The notes under the pieces: model-generated
What the model was told of the DNA's origin: nothing
The model's database searches: none
The model's input: only the letters and a program-made list of their open reading frames with translations
Assembly: GCA_016183775.1 (NCBI GenBank)
Contig: JACPDY010000023.1
Span: forward strand, 1 to 64,000
Source of the DNA: Bacteroidota bacterium
Lineage (GTDB): Bacteria > Bacteroidota > Bacteroidia > JABDFU01
Length of the DNA stretch: 64,000 bases
Direction of reading: 5' to 3'
Part shown: positions 16,716 through 25,400 of the stretch, piece after piece
How positions within the stretch are numbered: position 1 is the first letter of the stretch
How the letters are laid out: every line of letters starts with the position of its first letter
Program-made: the position numbers and the translations under genes

Positions 16716-19700
16716 GACTGACACTTGCATTGCACCCGTTTTTATCCCTGATATTTATAATATACATTCCAGGGCATAGATGATTCTTATACCTGTTCAC
16801 ATATCCATCAGGCCAGGTATAGCTATACGGACTTGTGCCGCCTGTTGCATTTACCATAATCCATTCTTTACACCCGCAGCCCGCACAGGCGGCAGTTCCT
16901 TTAGCAAATTGACCTGCCAGAGCGGAAGGAGAAATTACAGTAGCTGTTGAAACGGATGTACAGCCTTTGTTATCTGTTACTGTTACAGTATAGATCTGAG
17001 ATGTGAGATTTGAGATCTGAGATGTTGTAGCACCCGTACTCCAGTTATAGGTGAATGCGGGACTGCCACCGGCGGCGGCGGCAGAGACTGAGCCGTTTGC
17101 ACTTCCGTTACAGGGTATATTTGTAGCGGTTGCAGTAACAGTTACAGCAGGATTTATCGTTACAACTGCTGTTGAAGTAGATGTGCTGCCACCTGTATCT
17201 CTTATTGTTACTGTATATGTGGTAGTTGTTGCAGGACACGGACTTATGTTTTGTGTTGTTGCACTATTGCTCCACGAATAAGTATATGTACCGCTGCCAC
17301 CCGACCCACTGGACGTAACTGTGGCGCAGGAGCCGGGGCATACTGCACTGCCGGTGGCCGTGACTGAAGGACCAGTACAATTAATAATAGTAATATTATT
17401 TATTACTTTGTTAGTGCACCCGGCACTGCCAACTGTGTGTTCAACACTATAAGTACCAGTCGTTAAAAAAGTATAAGAAAAATTTGTTGTTGTTCCGCTT
17501 ACATTTGCAGGTGTTATTGGAGAAACAATCCAATTATATGTAACTCCAGTCCCGGGTGGGGTTCCCGTATTTGTAAAACTTACAAGTGAGCCAATACATG
17601 CAGAAGAATATGTAAATGTTGCTGAAACGGGACTTGTGCCCGTTACGTTTGCAACCCGGGTTGAAGTACATCCTATACCATCTGTTACAGTAATTGTATA
17701 AGCGCCAGCTACGAGTCCTGTGATCTTTGTACTGTTTCCAATTGAAACCAGATTACCTGTAGATCCATTACTCCAGCTATAGGAAAAAGAAGGCACGCCT
17801 CCCGTTACAGAAAGTGTTGCCTCACCACTTGCTGTACAACTTATACTTGTAGTTGTTACACTTGCAGTAAATGCGGGAGGAAGACTCAATCTCATTGTTT
17901 GACTAGTGGTACAACCGCCCTGATCCCGAACCGTTACAGTATAGTTACCAGGAACTAAACTTGTTGCACCTTGCGTAGTCTGACTGCTACTCCATGTATA
18001 TGTATAGGAAGGCGTTCCATTGAATGCATTGGCAGTGACTGAAGCTGTATTTGGAGGACATGACCACTGCGGGGCAGATAGTCCTGCCAATAAGGGCAAG
18101 GGTTGTGTAATGGTTACTGATGTTACCGATTTACATAAACCCTCTGTAACAGTCACAGTATAAGTTCCGGAAGTTAACCCCGATATCTGAGAGGTGAGGC
18201 TGTTTGTATTTGAATTCACACCATTACTCCAGCTATAGGAATATGGGCCACCCGCACCATTGCTGATAGTTACCTGCGCGCTGCCGTTGTTGGATCCATT
18301 ACAAGTAACATTAGAAGTTACACTTGTTACCACTGTCATGTTACAGCTGCAATTGGTTACTGTTATTACTTTTGATACAGAATCACGGCTGCATACGCCA
18401 TCAACCACCAAAGACACGGTAAATGTACCCGGAGCAGAATAGCTGATATTGTTCGGATCTTGCTGAGTGGAGGTTGCAGGTGATGCTCCCGGAAAGTACC
18501 ATTTATAGAGCTGACTTTTAGTATCGCAAGTAATCGTGCTGGTTACTGATGAAGTAAACTGAGCAACAGAATTACTGCAGATGCCGGCAGGAGTATTAAA
18601 ATTTGCAGTAGTACTATTAGTGGCTCCACAACTGTTACCACAAAATTTTCCAACAACTGCATCTCCTAATCCATTAGCCGCTGATCCTCCTCCGTATGTT
18701 GGTTGCCAGGCATTGGCAGTAACAGGAAAACCTCCGCCTGTTCCACCTGCCACATATACGTAATTTTGATAAGTAGCAATACCGCCGCCCAGATCAAGGT
18801 CATCCTCAATTACATTTCCTCCAATAAACGTACTGCAAATACGCTCACCGGTTGGTTTGAATTTAGTAACAAACCAATCTTCTATTCCTCCACCATACAC
18901 GGGTTGAAGCGCACAGGTATTCATTGGAAAATTGCCGTAACCCTGATCTTCAAAGTCACCAAGAATATAAATATTCCCGTTATTATCGGTAGCGCAGTAA
19001 TATCCCACCTCCATTTGGTTCCCCCCATGATAAGTGGCCCATAAACGCTGTCCTGTAGGCGAAAACTTTATTACAAAAGCATCGTACGATCCGCCATTAG
19101 AACCCTGATAAACAACATTGCCAGCACTCGCCCCGATTGGAAAATTTGTCGAATAAGTCATTCCGGAAATTACCACATTGCCCGAAAGGTCAATTGCTAC
19201 ATCATGCCCTCCATCATGTCCGCTCCCTCCATAATAGGTAGCCCACAAGCGTATTCCATTGGGAGCAAATTTCACAACAAAAGCATCCCCGTCATTTGCA
19301 AACGTGGCACCTCCAAAAGCTGTTTGAAATACACTATTACCGGCAGTTGCTCCAACAGGAAAATCAGTTGATCTTGTATTTCCGACAATTACAATGTTAT
19401 TTGAAAGGTCAACGGCAATTCCGTAGAATGGCCAAAGGCTATTCTCCGCTCCACTTCCTCCATAATAGGTTGCCCATATACGCAAACCGGTAGGGTTAAA
19501 CTTCACCACAAAGGCGTCTGTACCTCCCGCGGAAGAGTTCTGAAATATGCTATTTCCGGCAGTTGCACCCAAAGGAAAATTGATTGAAGCTGTTGTTCCT
19601 GTGATAACAATATTTCCACCCGATTCCGTTACTATATCGGCACCCGAATCACTTGCTCCTCCTCCATAAAACGTAGCCCATAAACGGGCCCCCGTTGGAG

Positions 19701-21078
19701 AAAACTTAACCACAAAAGCATCTCCGTAAGAGGAGCTTCCTGCGATGTCACCATACGTTGACTGAAATACCGTATTGCCGGCGGTTGCCCCTACAGGAAA
19801 ATTTGCGGAGTTTGTTAAGCCTGTGATCAACACATTGCCTGATGGATCGGCAGTTATTCCGTATCCATAATCGTAATTATTTCCACCATAGAAAGTAGCC
19901 CATAGTCTTGCTCCTGCAGGAGAAAATTTTACCACATAGGCATCTTGTGCCGAAGATCCGACACCTCCGGTAAGGCTTCCCTGAAATACCGTCGATCCTC
20001 CCACAGGAAAATTTGCGGAAGAGGTATAGCCTGTGATCAGCGCATTTCCATTCGCATCTACAGCAAGGCTTGTGCATGCTTCCTGATTATTACCTCCATA
20101 ATAAGTTGCCCATGCCCAGGGGTCAATGATCAGGGGGTAAGAAGGGTCGTATGTATCAACAGAAAAAGAAACAAATGCCTCATTCAGTTCCTGATGTTTT
20201 TCCCTTGAATTCAAACCCAAAACATATTTTGCTTTGATGTTTACTACGTTTCCGTTTATTAGCTGATAAACCCTTGGGATACTTTCTTCCATAGTGCCCA
20301 CAGATGTTTCAACTAAAAGATTTTGCCCCCTCATTTTTATACTTTCAAATCCTGAATACTTCAACTTTATCAGGTCCGGATCGGCGCCGGGGTTCACTAC
20401 AATATCATACTTTAATCCTCCTTCTTTACCTCCATAATACTTTACATCAATATTGCAGTAAATATTTTTTACGGTCACTTCATTATAGGAATTTACATTG
20501 GTGATGCCTTGTGGACAGTGTGGATAATAATAATTTGAATACCCTTCAACCTCTTCGGCTGTTTGAGTTTGAGCATTAGGGTTACAACCATAAAAATCCA
20601 CATCAACACGATGCAGCTTTGTAGTTTTCATTTTTAAAAGTTCCCGCATCCTTTCCTGTTCAGATTGATCCCCGAATCCACCCGATCTTTCCAACTCCTC
20701 AATCTCTTCATGCACGTCATGCATTACTTCATCCATATTACTTTGCACATAGCTGATGCCTGTTTTACGTAAATAAACATCTGCTCCCTTACATTCTCCT
20801 TTATATAAAACATCGGGGCGGAGTTGATTCTTCACATCAACGATCTGACCTTTGTTTTGTGTAAAGTTCATCCCGGAACCGCGCAGTGAAGCGCTATGCG
20901 ACTGAGCTTGTGGGCTACCTTTACCAATAGCCTGCTGTGCAAAGCCTTTACCAATAAATAAAGTTACAACCAAACAAAACCCTGCTGCCATCAATAAAGC
21001 AGAACGAAAGGCGGCAGACAATAATTTTTTTTCCTTTTGAACATAGCGTGTATAATTCTCAACTCTCAATATATCCAT
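16702..21078 (-). CDS. Secreted DUF7948-like/SBBP-propeller/SprB protein with Cys-rich C-terminal module
   Basis: This 1458-residue paralogue of 11612-14962 and 21105-25253 has a signal peptide ending near GKGFAQQ (about residue 48). A DUF7948-like domain (about 70-320; TQNKGQIVD, KTGISYV, EVMHD, IDPWAWATYYGG) precedes at least seven SBBP propeller repeats (about 321-813) and a PKD-like domain (about 833-910). Several SprB units, another PKD/Ig-like unit and more SprB units lead to the shared C-terminal module (about 1387-1458; CAGCGCKEW, WPDGYVNRYKN, LTAP). It follows 21105-25253 by 26 bp, so the two are probably co-transcribed. A heptamer tandem repeat lies in its coding sequence (16997-17024). 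No canonical T9SS sorting domain is seen. Surface display is inferred. Confidence 0.88.
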   Translation of the reverse strand: MDILRVENYTRYVQKEKKLLSAAFRSALLMAAGFCLVVTLFIGKGFAQQAIGKGSPQAQSHSASLRGSGMNFTQNKGQIVDVKNQLRPDVLYKGECKGADVYLRKTGISYVQSNMDEVMHDVHEEIEELERSGGFGDQSEQERMRELLKMKTTKLHRVDVDFYGCNPNAQTQTAEEVEGYSNYYYPHCPQGITNVNSYNEVTVKNIYCNIDVKYYGGKEGGLKYDIVVNPGADPDLIKLKYSGFESIKMRGQNLLVETSVGTMEESIPRVYQLINGNVVNIKAKYVLGLNSREKHQELNEAFVSFSVDTYDPSYPLIIDPWAWATYYGGNNQEACTSLAVDANGNALITGYTSSANFPVGGSTVFQGSLTGGVGSSAQDAYVVKFSPAGARLWATFYGGNNYDYGYGITADPSGNVLITGLTNSANFPVGATAGNTVFQSTYGDIAGSSSYGDAFVVKFSPTGARLWATFYGGGASDSGADIVTESGGNIVITGTTASINFPLGATAGNSIFQNSSAGGTDAFVVKFNPTGLRIWATYYGGSGAENSLWPFYGIAVDLSNNIVIVGNTRSTDFPVGATAGNSVFQTAFGGATFANDGDAFVVKFAPNGIRLWATYYGGSGHDGGHDVAIDLSGNVVISGMTYSTNFPIGASAGNVVYQGSNGGSYDAFVIKFSPTGQRLWATYHGGNQMEVGYYCATDNNGNIYILGDFEDQGYGNFPMNTCALQPVYGGGIEDWFVTKFKPTGERICSTFIGGNVIEDDLDLGGGIATYQNYVYVAGGTGGGFPVTANAWQPTYGGGSAANGLGDAVVGKFCGNSCGATNSTTANFNTPAGICSNSVAQFTSSVTSTITCDTKSQLYKWYFPGASPATSTQQDPNNISYSAPGTFTVSLVVDGVCSRDSVSKVITVTNCSCNMTVVTSVTSNVTCNGSNNGSAQVTISNGAGGPYSYSWSNGVNSNTNSLTSQISGLTSGTYTVTVTEGLCKSVTSVTITQPLPLLAGLSAPQWSCPPNTASVTANAFNGTPSYTYTWSSSQTTQGATSLVPGNYTVTVRDQGGCTTSQTMRLSLPPAFTASVTTTSISCTASGEATLSVTGGVPSFSYSWSNGSTGNLVSIGNSTKITGLVAGAYTITVTDGIGCTSTRVANVTGTSPVSATFTYSSACIGSLVSFTNTGTPPGTGVTYNWIVSPITPANVSGTTTNFSYTFLTTGTYSVEHTVGSAGCTNKVINNITIINCTGPSVTATGSAVCPGSCATVTSSGSGGSGTYTYSWSNSATTQNISPCPATTTTYTVTIRDTGGSTSTSTAVVTINPAVTVTATATNIPCNGSANGSVSAAAAGGSPAFTYNWSTGATTSQISNLTSQIYTVTVTDNKGCTSVSTATVISPSALAGQFAKGTAACAGCGCKEWIMVNATGGTSPYSYTWPDGYVNRYKNHLCPGMYIINIRDKNGCNASVSLTAP
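16997..17024. repeat. Four tandem TGAGATN heptamers inside coding sequence
   Basis: Units TGAGATG, TGAGATT, TGAGATC, TGAGATG lie in the 3' part of 16702-21078, where on the coding strand they encode SQISNLTSQ in the middle of an SprB unit. Seven is not a multiple of three, so gain or loss of one unit would shift the frame and remove the C-terminal module. A matching array is at 21400-21427 in the neighbouring paralogue. Confidence 0.85.
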
Positions 21079-21104
21079 TTTTAAAATAGTTTTCTATGTA
21101 ACAC

Positions 21105-24100
21105 TCAGGGTGCCGTTAAACTAACATTCACACTGCACCCATTCTTATCTTTTATATTTACAAAGTAAGAATTCGGACAAAGCCTGTTCTTATACCTGTT
21201 GGTATATCCATCCGGCCAGGTATAACTATACGGGCTTGTGCCGCCAGTAGCATTTACAAGGATCCATTCTTTACACCCGCAATTTATACAGTTAGCCGTG
21301 CCTTTGGTGAACTGTCCGGTTAAAGCCAGCGGTGATATTATTGAGGCAGTAGAAGTAGCAACACAACCTTTTGAATCAGTTACTGTAACTGTATATATCT
21401 GAGATGTGAGATTTGAGATTTGAGATGTGGTAGCACCCGTACTCCATGTATAGACATAAGGGAAACTGCCACCGCCTACTGCCGCTGCCGCTGAACCATT
21501 TGTTCCTCCATTACAGGATATATTCGTTGCAGTTGTAGTGACAGTTACAGCAGGATTTACTGTTACAACTGCTGTTGAAGTAGATGTGTTGCCACCGGCA
21601 TCTCTTACTGTTACTGTATAAGTAGTTGTAGACACGGGACAGGGAGCTATGTTTTGCGTTGTAGCTCCGGTACTCCAGGAATAGGTATACGGAGCAGTGC
21701 CGCCTGAGCCACTCGATGTTACTGTAGCGCAGGAACCAGGACACACTGAACTGCCTGTGGTTGTTATGATTGGACCATTACAGTTAACTACTTTTACTAC
21801 CTGCGTTATCCTGGAATAACAAACTCCATTACCAACCATGGTATCAATGTCGTGGGTAATATTATAAGTTCCTGCGGTCAAAAAAGTATATGAAAAATCG
21901 ACAGTGCTTCCACTTACATTGGCAGGAGTTATTGGGGAAATAAGCCAGGTGGTATAAGAAGCACCCCATTTGGACCCTGTAACATTTCCGGTATTTATAA
22001 AATTTACAGCTGTTCCGACACAAACTGTACCGGAAGGTGATATTGTAAAGGCTGCTGAAACAAATGGAGTTGACCCTGTAATATTAAATGTACTTGTTGC
22101 GGTACAGCCATTGCTTTCGGTAATAGTTACAGTATAACCTCCGGCAGCAAGGCCACCTATGGAATTTGTTCCACCCCAGCCATTACTCCAGCTATATGAA
22201 TATGGTGACACTCCGCCACTCGGAGTAACAGTAGCAACAGCCCCTGATGAAGAAGGACAGGAAATATTAGTACTTGTTTTTGCTATTTTAAGAGTTGATT
22301 GATCGACTATAGTAACCATAGATGATGCCGAACAAGCTCCATCAATGACTGTAACAGTATAATTTCCAACAGTAAGACCGGTTGCAACAGAGGATGTCTG
22401 ACCATTGCTCCAGTTATAGATATAAGGCCCTCCGCTGCCACTGCTTACAGTGGCAGTTGCGCTACCCAATTTATTGCCATTACAGGTAACGTGCGCTGTG
22501 ACCCCCGCATTGGCCATGACAGTGCATACGCAGGAAGAAAGCACTTTTGTAATACTATCTTTCTTACAAATTGTTGTAAGTACGAGTTTAGCCGTATAAT
22601 TTCCAGAAGCAGAATAGGTAACGACAGGCTTAACAGCAGTAGAACTTGAAGGGTTTCCGCCGGGAAATGTCCATTGAAATTTATATCCAGTAGTGTCGCA
22701 TGAATTGTTCACAACTGGCGTAAAAGTAATTGGTACACCGGCACATACTTTTGAAGGACTGGGAGTAAAATTCAGACCAAGGACTTTTGCTTCGCAAATA
22801 TTTATACATAGTTGAGCAATGTAAGCATCCCCTCCTCCATAACTGGCACCTCCTCCCCCTCCAAAGTCTGTTTGAAAGGCGCCTGACGTAACGGGGAATC
22901 CTAACATAGCGGGCCATGCCGGCCCAGCTGTGCTGCCCGCTACATATAAGTAATTTCCGAATATGGAAATGCCTACTCCCCCCTCTTCCAGGTCTTCTTC
23001 TCCGTCACCTCCCAGATTTGTTGTGCAAAGATATGAGCCGGTAGTACTGAATTTCGCGATGAATTCATCTTCTCCTCCCGCAGCATTACCGCAATTGGGC
23101 TGGTAAGCACAGGATGAACGGGCAACACAATTGTCTTCCATCTCTCCGAAAATATAAATATTGCTGTTGCTATCCGTAGAAATATCAGAAATCCACTCAC
23201 CGCCTGAACCAAAATAAGTTCCCCATTGTCTTGTTCCTGTACTATTGAATTTTACAAGGAACGCATTTGTTGAAGAACCAGCCAATGCTGTTTGATACGC
23301 CCCTCCTGTTGCGATGTTGTTTGGAGAACTTGTACATCCTGAAATATAAACGTTTCCCGACTTATCGCATGCCACGGCGCCTCCCGCTCCGTTAGTACGA
23401 TACGATGTAGAGCCGGCGTAGTTATCATTTGTCCCTGAACCTCCGTAATATGTAGCCCATAAGCGGGCACCGGCAGGATTAAATTTAAACAGGAAGGCGT
23501 CCTGGCCGCCTCCGGCCAAGGCCATTTGATGGCCTGCAAAAGTCGGGAAGTTTGTCGACCAGGTACAACCTGTTAGATAAATGTTGCCGGAAATATCGCA
23601 GGCAATGCGACCTTCCCAATCATAATTACTCCCTCCCACATAACTTGCCCAAATGCGATTGCCGTTTGCCGCAAATTTCACTACAAAAACATCCTGCACA
23701 CCCACAAATGCAGATTGAAAAGAACCTGCTGTTGAAATACCATTTAAAGATTTAGTCTCACCGTACAAATAAACATTATTTCCATCACTGGCAAGATCGC
23801 CACTAAAATCCTTATCAGTGCCCCCATAATAAGTGGCCCATAAACGCATACCTGCCGGATTTAATTGCAACAAATACGCATCAAGTACACCAGCAAATGA
23901 ATTTTGATGCACAACATTGGCACCTGACGTACCTATCGGCAAATCTAATGACGTTGTTTGACCTGACACTGAAATATTTCCGGCAGCATCAGTGACAACG
24001 CCATGAGCGTAATCACCTTCAGTACCGCCGTAATATGTAGCCCAAAGACGATTTCCGGCCGGATTCATTTTTACCACAAAAGCATCAATGTTGGCACTGT

Positions 24101-25253
24101 AATGATTGCCAGGTTTGATTATAAGGGAAGTCTGAAAAGCGCCAACAGATATTGGAAAAGCATACGAATATGTTTCTCCCACAAACGCCACATTACCTGA
24201 AGGATCATTAGTAACTGCATGTCCCCATTCATTACTTTCGCCGCCATAATAGCTTACCCAGGGATCGATGATTAAAGGGAGTTCCGGGTTCCAGGCCAGC
24301 CGGCCGTCAGGCATGGTTTCAAGTTCAAAGTTCACAGTTGTACCGTTAAGGATATACCGGGCTTTAACATCAACAACTTTACCATTTATATTTTGATAAA
24401 CCTTTGGCATATACTCACCAAGCCGTCCAATACTTGTTTCAATTATTAGTGTTTCTTCCAATCCATCGGGATCAATTCTTAATTCCTTTGCTCCACTGTA
24501 TTTTAGTTTTATTTGATTGGGATTGCCTCCAGGATTTACCACTATATCGTATTTTAACCCATTTTGTTTGCCGCCATAATATTTCACATCTATGTTATTG
24601 TAAACATTTTTTATTGTTACCTCATTATAAGAATTAACATTGGTTATGCCCTTTGGACAATGTGCATAATAGAAGTTAGAATAACCTTCTAATCGCTCTT
24701 TTACAATTGTCCGGGGGCTCAGATTTCCATTTACAAAGTCAATATCAATTCTGTGTATTTTCTGAAGGAGTTCCTTTTCCACTTCTTCATTTACCGGTTC
24801 TGCATCCGTAATACTATTTTGTGCACCACCGGGCATACTATTCTTCATACGCTCCTCAGCCTGTTCATGCATTTCATGCATTACTTCTCCAATATTGCTT
24901 TGAACGTAACTGATCCCGGTTTTGCGGATATATATATCGGCTCCTCCCCCATCTCCTTTAAATAAAATATCAGGGCGTACTTTGCCGGCCATATCAACGA
25001 TCTGTCCTTTGTTTTGGGTAAAGTTCATTCCGGCTCCACGCAGGGAAATATCAGGCGCCTGAGTTTGTTGATCGCCTTTGCCAATAGCTCGTTGTGCAAA
25101 ACTGCTTTGAATAAAAAGAATGGAAACTAAACAGAGTCTAACCGAAATAAATAAAACAAACCGAAGGCTGGCAGGCAATAATTCTTTTCCCTTGCGAATT
25201 TGATCTACGTAATTTTTATTTGTCAAGTGATTTTGTTTTGATATTGTATGCAA
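21105..25253 (-). CDS. Secreted DUF7948-like/SBBP-propeller/SprB protein with Cys-rich C-terminal module; uncertain start
   Basis: This is a 1382-residue protein. A hydrophobic stretch near residues 32-52 ending SSFAQR is the likely signal peptide. A DUF7948-like domain (about 75-328; TQNKGQIVDM, KTGISYV, EVMHEMHE) precedes SBBP propeller repeats (about 328-818), a PKD-like domain (about 831-904), SprB units, a second PKD/Ig-like unit and the shared C-terminal module (about 1311-1382; CINCGCKEW, NRYKNRLCP, LTAP). The first in-frame start is a TTG at 25253. An ATG at 25267 is one base out of frame across a run of seven T, so the start may be phase-variable or affected by an indel error. It leads the 16702-21078 gene (26-bp gap) and is divergent from the helical-family gene at 25401. 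Confidence 0.85.
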   Translation of the reverse strand: MHTISKQNHLTNKNYVDQIRKGKELLPASLRFVLFISVRLCLVSILFIQSSFAQRAIGKGDQQTQAPDISLRGAGMNFTQNKGQIVDMAGKVRPDILFKGDGGGADIYIRKTGISYVQSNIGEVMHEMHEQAEERMKNSMPGGAQNSITDAEPVNEEVEKELLQKIHRIDIDFVNGNLSPRTIVKERLEGYSNFYYAHCPKGITNVNSYNEVTIKNVYNNIDVKYYGGKQNGLKYDIVVNPGGNPNQIKLKYSGAKELRIDPDGLEETLIIETSIGRLGEYMPKVYQNINGKVVDVKARYILNGTTVNFELETMPDGRLAWNPELPLIIDPWVSYYGGESNEWGHAVTNDPSGNVAFVGETYSYAFPISVGAFQTSLIIKPGNHYSANIDAFVVKMNPAGNRLWATYYGGTEGDYAHGVVTDAAGNISVSGQTTSLDLPIGTSGANVVHQNSFAGVLDAYLLQLNPAGMRLWATYYGGTDKDFSGDLASDGNNVYLYGETKSLNGISTAGSFQSAFVGVQDVFVVKFAANGNRIWASYVGGSNYDWEGRIACDISGNIYLTGCTWSTNFPTFAGHQMALAGGGQDAFLFKFNPAGARLWATYYGGSGTNDNYAGSTSYRTNGAGGAVACDKSGNVYISGCTSSPNNIATGGAYQTALAGSSTNAFLVKFNSTGTRQWGTYFGSGGEWISDISTDSNSNIYIFGEMEDNCVARSSCAYQPNCGNAAGGEDEFIAKFSTTGSYLCTTNLGGDGEEDLEEGGVGISIFGNYLYVAGSTAGPAWPAMLGFPVTSGAFQTDFGGGGGASYGGGDAYIAQLCINICEAKVLGLNFTPSPSKVCAGVPITFTPVVNNSCDTTGYKFQWTFPGGNPSSSTAVKPVVTYSASGNYTAKLVLTTICKKDSITKVLSSCVCTVMANAGVTAHVTCNGNKLGSATATVSSGSGGPYIYNWSNGQTSSVATGLTVGNYTVTVIDGACSASSMVTIVDQSTLKIAKTSTNISCPSSSGAVATVTPSGGVSPYSYSWSNGWGGTNSIGGLAAGGYTVTITESNGCTATSTFNITGSTPFVSAAFTISPSGTVCVGTAVNFINTGNVTGSKWGASYTTWLISPITPANVSGSTVDFSYTFLTAGTYNITHDIDTMVGNGVCYSRITQVVKVVNCNGPIITTTGSSVCPGSCATVTSSGSGGTAPYTYSWSTGATTQNIAPCPVSTTTYTVTVRDAGGNTSTSTAVVTVNPAVTVTTTATNISCNGGTNGSAAAAVGGGSFPYVYTWSTGATTSQISNLTSQIYTVTVTDSKGCVATSTASIISPLALTGQFTKGTANCINCGCKEWILVNATGGTSPYSYTWPDGYTNRYKNRLCPNSYFVNIKDKNGCSVNVSLTAP
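21400..21427. repeat. Four tandem TGAGATN heptamers inside coding sequence (second array)
   Basis: Units TGAGATG, TGAGATT, TGAGATT, TGAGATG occupy the equivalent position in the last SprB unit of 21105-25253 and encode the same peptide as the array at 16997-17024. The two arrays are paralogous or homogenised. Confidence 0.85.
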
Positions 25254-25267
25254 AAAAATTTGGGCAT
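25252..25267 (-). other. Homopolymer T7 between an out-of-frame ATG and the reading frame
   Basis: On the minus strand an ATG (25267-25265) is followed by CCC AAA and seven T (25258-25252). With seven T the ATG frame ends after 14 codons. With eight T it would join in frame with the large gene 21105-25253. Slippage here could switch the protein on or off, or the base count could be an assembly error. Confidence 0.5.
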
Positions 25268-25295
25268 CCTTGTTTTATAAAGATATAAAAGGCCC

Positions 25296-25309
25296 TTTGA
25301 CAAGTCAAA
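25296..25309. promoter_or_regulatory. Palindrome TTTGAC-AA-GTCAAA in a divergent intergenic region
   Basis: A perfect 6-2-6 inverted repeat lies midway in the 147-bp gap between the divergent genes 21105-25253 and 25401-26945. Position and symmetry suit a dimeric regulator's operator. The same sequence was not found in the other two divergent gaps, so a shared regulon is not supported. Confidence 0.35.
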
Positions 25310-25400
25310 TCATAACAATCCTAAAGTAAATGATATGATATATTTTTTTTAAAGTGATATTGTCAAAAATAGTTTATTTTTATACTACAATAGATAAAAA

